Source: Serinus canaria
Taxonomy: Eukaryota > Chordata > Aves > Passeriformes > Fringillidae
Length of the DNA: 64,000 nt
Assembly (NCBI RefSeq): GCF_022539315.1
Contig: NC_066315.1
Span: 126,825,374-126,889,373, forward strand
Reading direction: 5' to 3'
Part shown: positions 62,038-64,000 of the stretch, one piece after another
Numbering within the stretch: the first letter of the stretch is position 1
Layout of the letters: each line of letters opens with the position of its first letter
Translations under genes and position numbers: made by a program
Notes under the pieces: model-generated
The model's database searches: none
Told to the model about the DNA's origin: nothing
The model's input: the letters and a program-made list of their open reading frames with translations, nothing else

Positions 62038-64000
62038 GTAAAACTCTTTCTCCTTACTGTCACTGAGCCTTGAAATCACCATTTGGGGAAAGTGTTATAG
62101 ATAAGTGTCCAGTAGGAAAAGTTATGTTCCATATAGCATCCTTACACCTTCTAGTGTTTACAGTAACACCCAAGTTTTGTTTAAATTATCTCTGCAGAAT
62201 GCCCTCCTTGGTTGAACTGCTCCTTTTGGGGAAGCTCATCCTCCAGGATAATCTTGTAATGCTACATTCAGTGCAGCATTTGGGTATTAATGCATTTTTC
62301 ACTGCTCTAAGATGAGACAGCTTCTCCTCTGGCAGTTGAGCTGTTATAGACAAGCTATGATGTTAAAACAGCCACCATTATTCAAAAGCAATTCTAAACC
62401 AAAACCAGGTATTTATAGTCGCAGGACTTACCTGATGTTGTCATAAGAAATTACTTATATTTATGCAAAGTAGAAGTCTCACCTGAAATAAAGGTTTATT
62501 TGTATCTAGGAAGCTGGGTGGGTACAGAGAGTGCTGCCAGCTTTACAGCCAAAGGAGCTTTTTGTTCCCAGCTCCATTTTGCAGAAGACGTGCTTAAGTA
62601 AAGTGGGCTGTCTGTACACTACTACAGTGCTTGTCATGGTGGGTGGGTAACTCCAAGCCTGCTGGAAATCCTTGGAGATGTTAATTCAAGCACTGTGGGA
62701 AGAAAGGCTCAATTTCAGATAACTGGCACTTGTACTGTGTGATGAAAATGTTGCCTCCACCTTTATGTTAAGTAGTTTGGGATGAATGGCATAGGGTTGA
62801 ATGAAGAACAGTTGTTTTGCAGCTGGAGGTCTATTTGAACACTCTATCTACACAGGCTGGTCTTGCTACATCAAGTCCTGTCCTTTACAACTTGTGTGTC
62901 ATTGGAAAACACAGTGGGAACATTCTTGTCTGTTCAGGTCTCTGAAATATTTCTCAGTTTGAATACATTGGGCCATGAATTTCCATCGATGCTTCAGAGC
63001 CATGTTTCTAAGGAGCAGAGGGAGAATGCTTTGAGCTTAGTGCAGGTCAGACTCCAGGGTGACACATTGCTTTGTTTCAAGGCATTCCATGGAAAGCAGC
63101 AAGCTGTGTGTCCTTCTGCACTTTTGGAAGTCTTGTAGCTTACACAGGTTCATTACTGAAGTCTTGGAAACTCTTTGTATGTCCCCATCAAATAATGGAG
63201 CAAAAGGGCAAACCCTCCCTGAGAGGAGAGCAGTGAGGTGGTGTGGCTGTACTGCCTTCAAGGACAGGCATAGGGTTGGGCACTGGGCTTGTGGGTGTGT
63301 GAGGCTGCAGGGTGAGCTTTAAGGGGGTGCTGTTCTGTCCTGTGAGCACAAACTCATGACCTGGTGTTTCCCTGGCTGGATACAACACCATTTTCCTACA
63401 CATTTTCCTCAGGAGACCAACTTGCTCCCTAAAGTCTGTGATGCTGGGTGGCCATGGTGGAACACTTCCTTAGAAAACACTGCTCTTCTTAGGCTGCACA
63501 GACATGGTGGCTTCTCCACTTTTTGTTCCATGAATCCTTTGTTCAGACATGTCTGCATTTTGACTGTGAACAAACACCAAATACATTTGTGATGAAGGAC
63601 AGCATGCATAAATTATGGCTACCACACTTCACTTTCACTAAAGCTCTAATGTTCTAAAGGAAGAGAAGTCAGTGGCTGTCTTCTTCCAGTGAGCTATATA
63701 CCAGAAATGATCTGGGCAGTTTCCAGACACCAGTACTTGGGGCTCTGGCCAGTTAAAAAGCAGACATGGATCAGAATGTAAATATTTTGGTTGAACTTAA
63801 TCTTCAAAATTTAGCAATAGCATTTATTCTGGGAACAAAATGTCCCTCTGGTTCAACAGCTCTATCATTGAAATTAGTTGGGAGAAGATCTATTCTGTTG
63901 GGAAACCCTTTGCAATGTACCTGTGGGATTTTTCCCCTCAAAAATGTGTCTATCCTTTATTATTGCTAAATTTTACATAGGGAACTCCTTTGTTGGCAAG
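62038..64000 (+). other. SLC26A7: SLC26A7 intron 7, 5' part (runs off the edge)
   Basis: Begins GTAAAA. No sequence starting E-[FL]-x-x-[HY]-G-L (the expected beginning of exon 8) was found before 64000, so the intron is at least 1.96 kb long. Somewhat GC-richer around 62900-63500, without recognised genes or repeats. Confidence 0.85.

Larger units (their letters stand above)
25364..64000 (+). other. SLC26A7: SLC26A7 gene, 5' part (runs off the right edge)
   Basis: Seven exons splice into one open frame of 1026 nt, 342 codons, with all six exon junctions in phase. The protein starts [17 protein letters not shown] and resembles human SLC26A7 throughout as I know it, down to motifs such as GHVATG-like '[20 protein letters not shown]' and '[18 protein letters not shown]'. 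SLC26A7 is a chloride/anion transporter of about 660 residues, known from kidney intercalated cells, gastric parietal cells and thyroid, where its loss in humans causes hypothyroidism. The window holds the cytoplasmic N-terminus and roughly the first half of the Sulfate_transp membrane domain. The later transmembrane segments and the STAS domain are not present before 64000. Confidence 0.95.

Noticed and set aside
1..64000. Search for CRISPR arrays, phage genes, bacterial operons or gene clusters
   Set aside because: Nothing of the kind is present. Intron structure, CR1 repeats and SLC26A7 show a vertebrate nuclear genome.

Overview
This is vertebrate nuclear DNA, most likely from a bird. It is AT-rich and mostly non-coding. 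It carries several fragments of the CR1 retrotransposon in both orientations, with the usual avian 3' ends, and an LTR-like block resembling the avian ERVL group. The only securely identified gene is the 5' part of SLC26A7, an anion transporter of the SLC26 family. It lies on the + strand, split by introns with standard GT...AG ends. Nothing bacterial, plasmid-like or phage-like was seen, and there is no CRISPR array or gene cluster.

Layout. Positions 1-25363 lie upstream of the first recognised SLC26A7 exon. Near the left edge (262-364) a short open stretch behind a good acceptor could be the last exon of an upstream gene, followed by 3'-UTR-like AT-rich sequence with AATAAA signals; this is tentative. 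The rest holds CR1 fragments (about 2603, 6101, 10828, 18440 and 21958), an ERVL-like LTR (10914-11367), a weaker retroviral LTR candidate (18990-19180), a 70-bp tandem duplication (6761-6900), a decayed minus-strand coding-like stretch (7859-8460) and a small CpG-rich patch (20585-20815).

From 25364 to the right edge the window is SLC26A7. Seven coding exons were placed by splice sites, reading phase and family resemblance: 25469-25661, 38807-38917, 42643-42815, 50923-51087, 58739-58891, 60245-60327 and 61890-62037. Joined, they keep one uninterrupted frame of 342 codons (1026 nt). This covers the cytoplasmic N-terminus and about the first half of the membrane domain. The rest of the membrane domain and the C-terminal STAS domain must lie beyond position 64000. 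The introns hold simple repeats, further CR1 pieces and a set of unusually perfect inverted repeats.

The most unusual signal is that set of long perfect or near-perfect inverted repeats, chiefly at 28636-28693, 28981-29037, 30485-30514 and 60971-61046. One sits inside a CR1 copy and replaces a piece of it with a 57-bp palindrome. This looks like fold-back template switching during replication. I found no convincing new biological system here.
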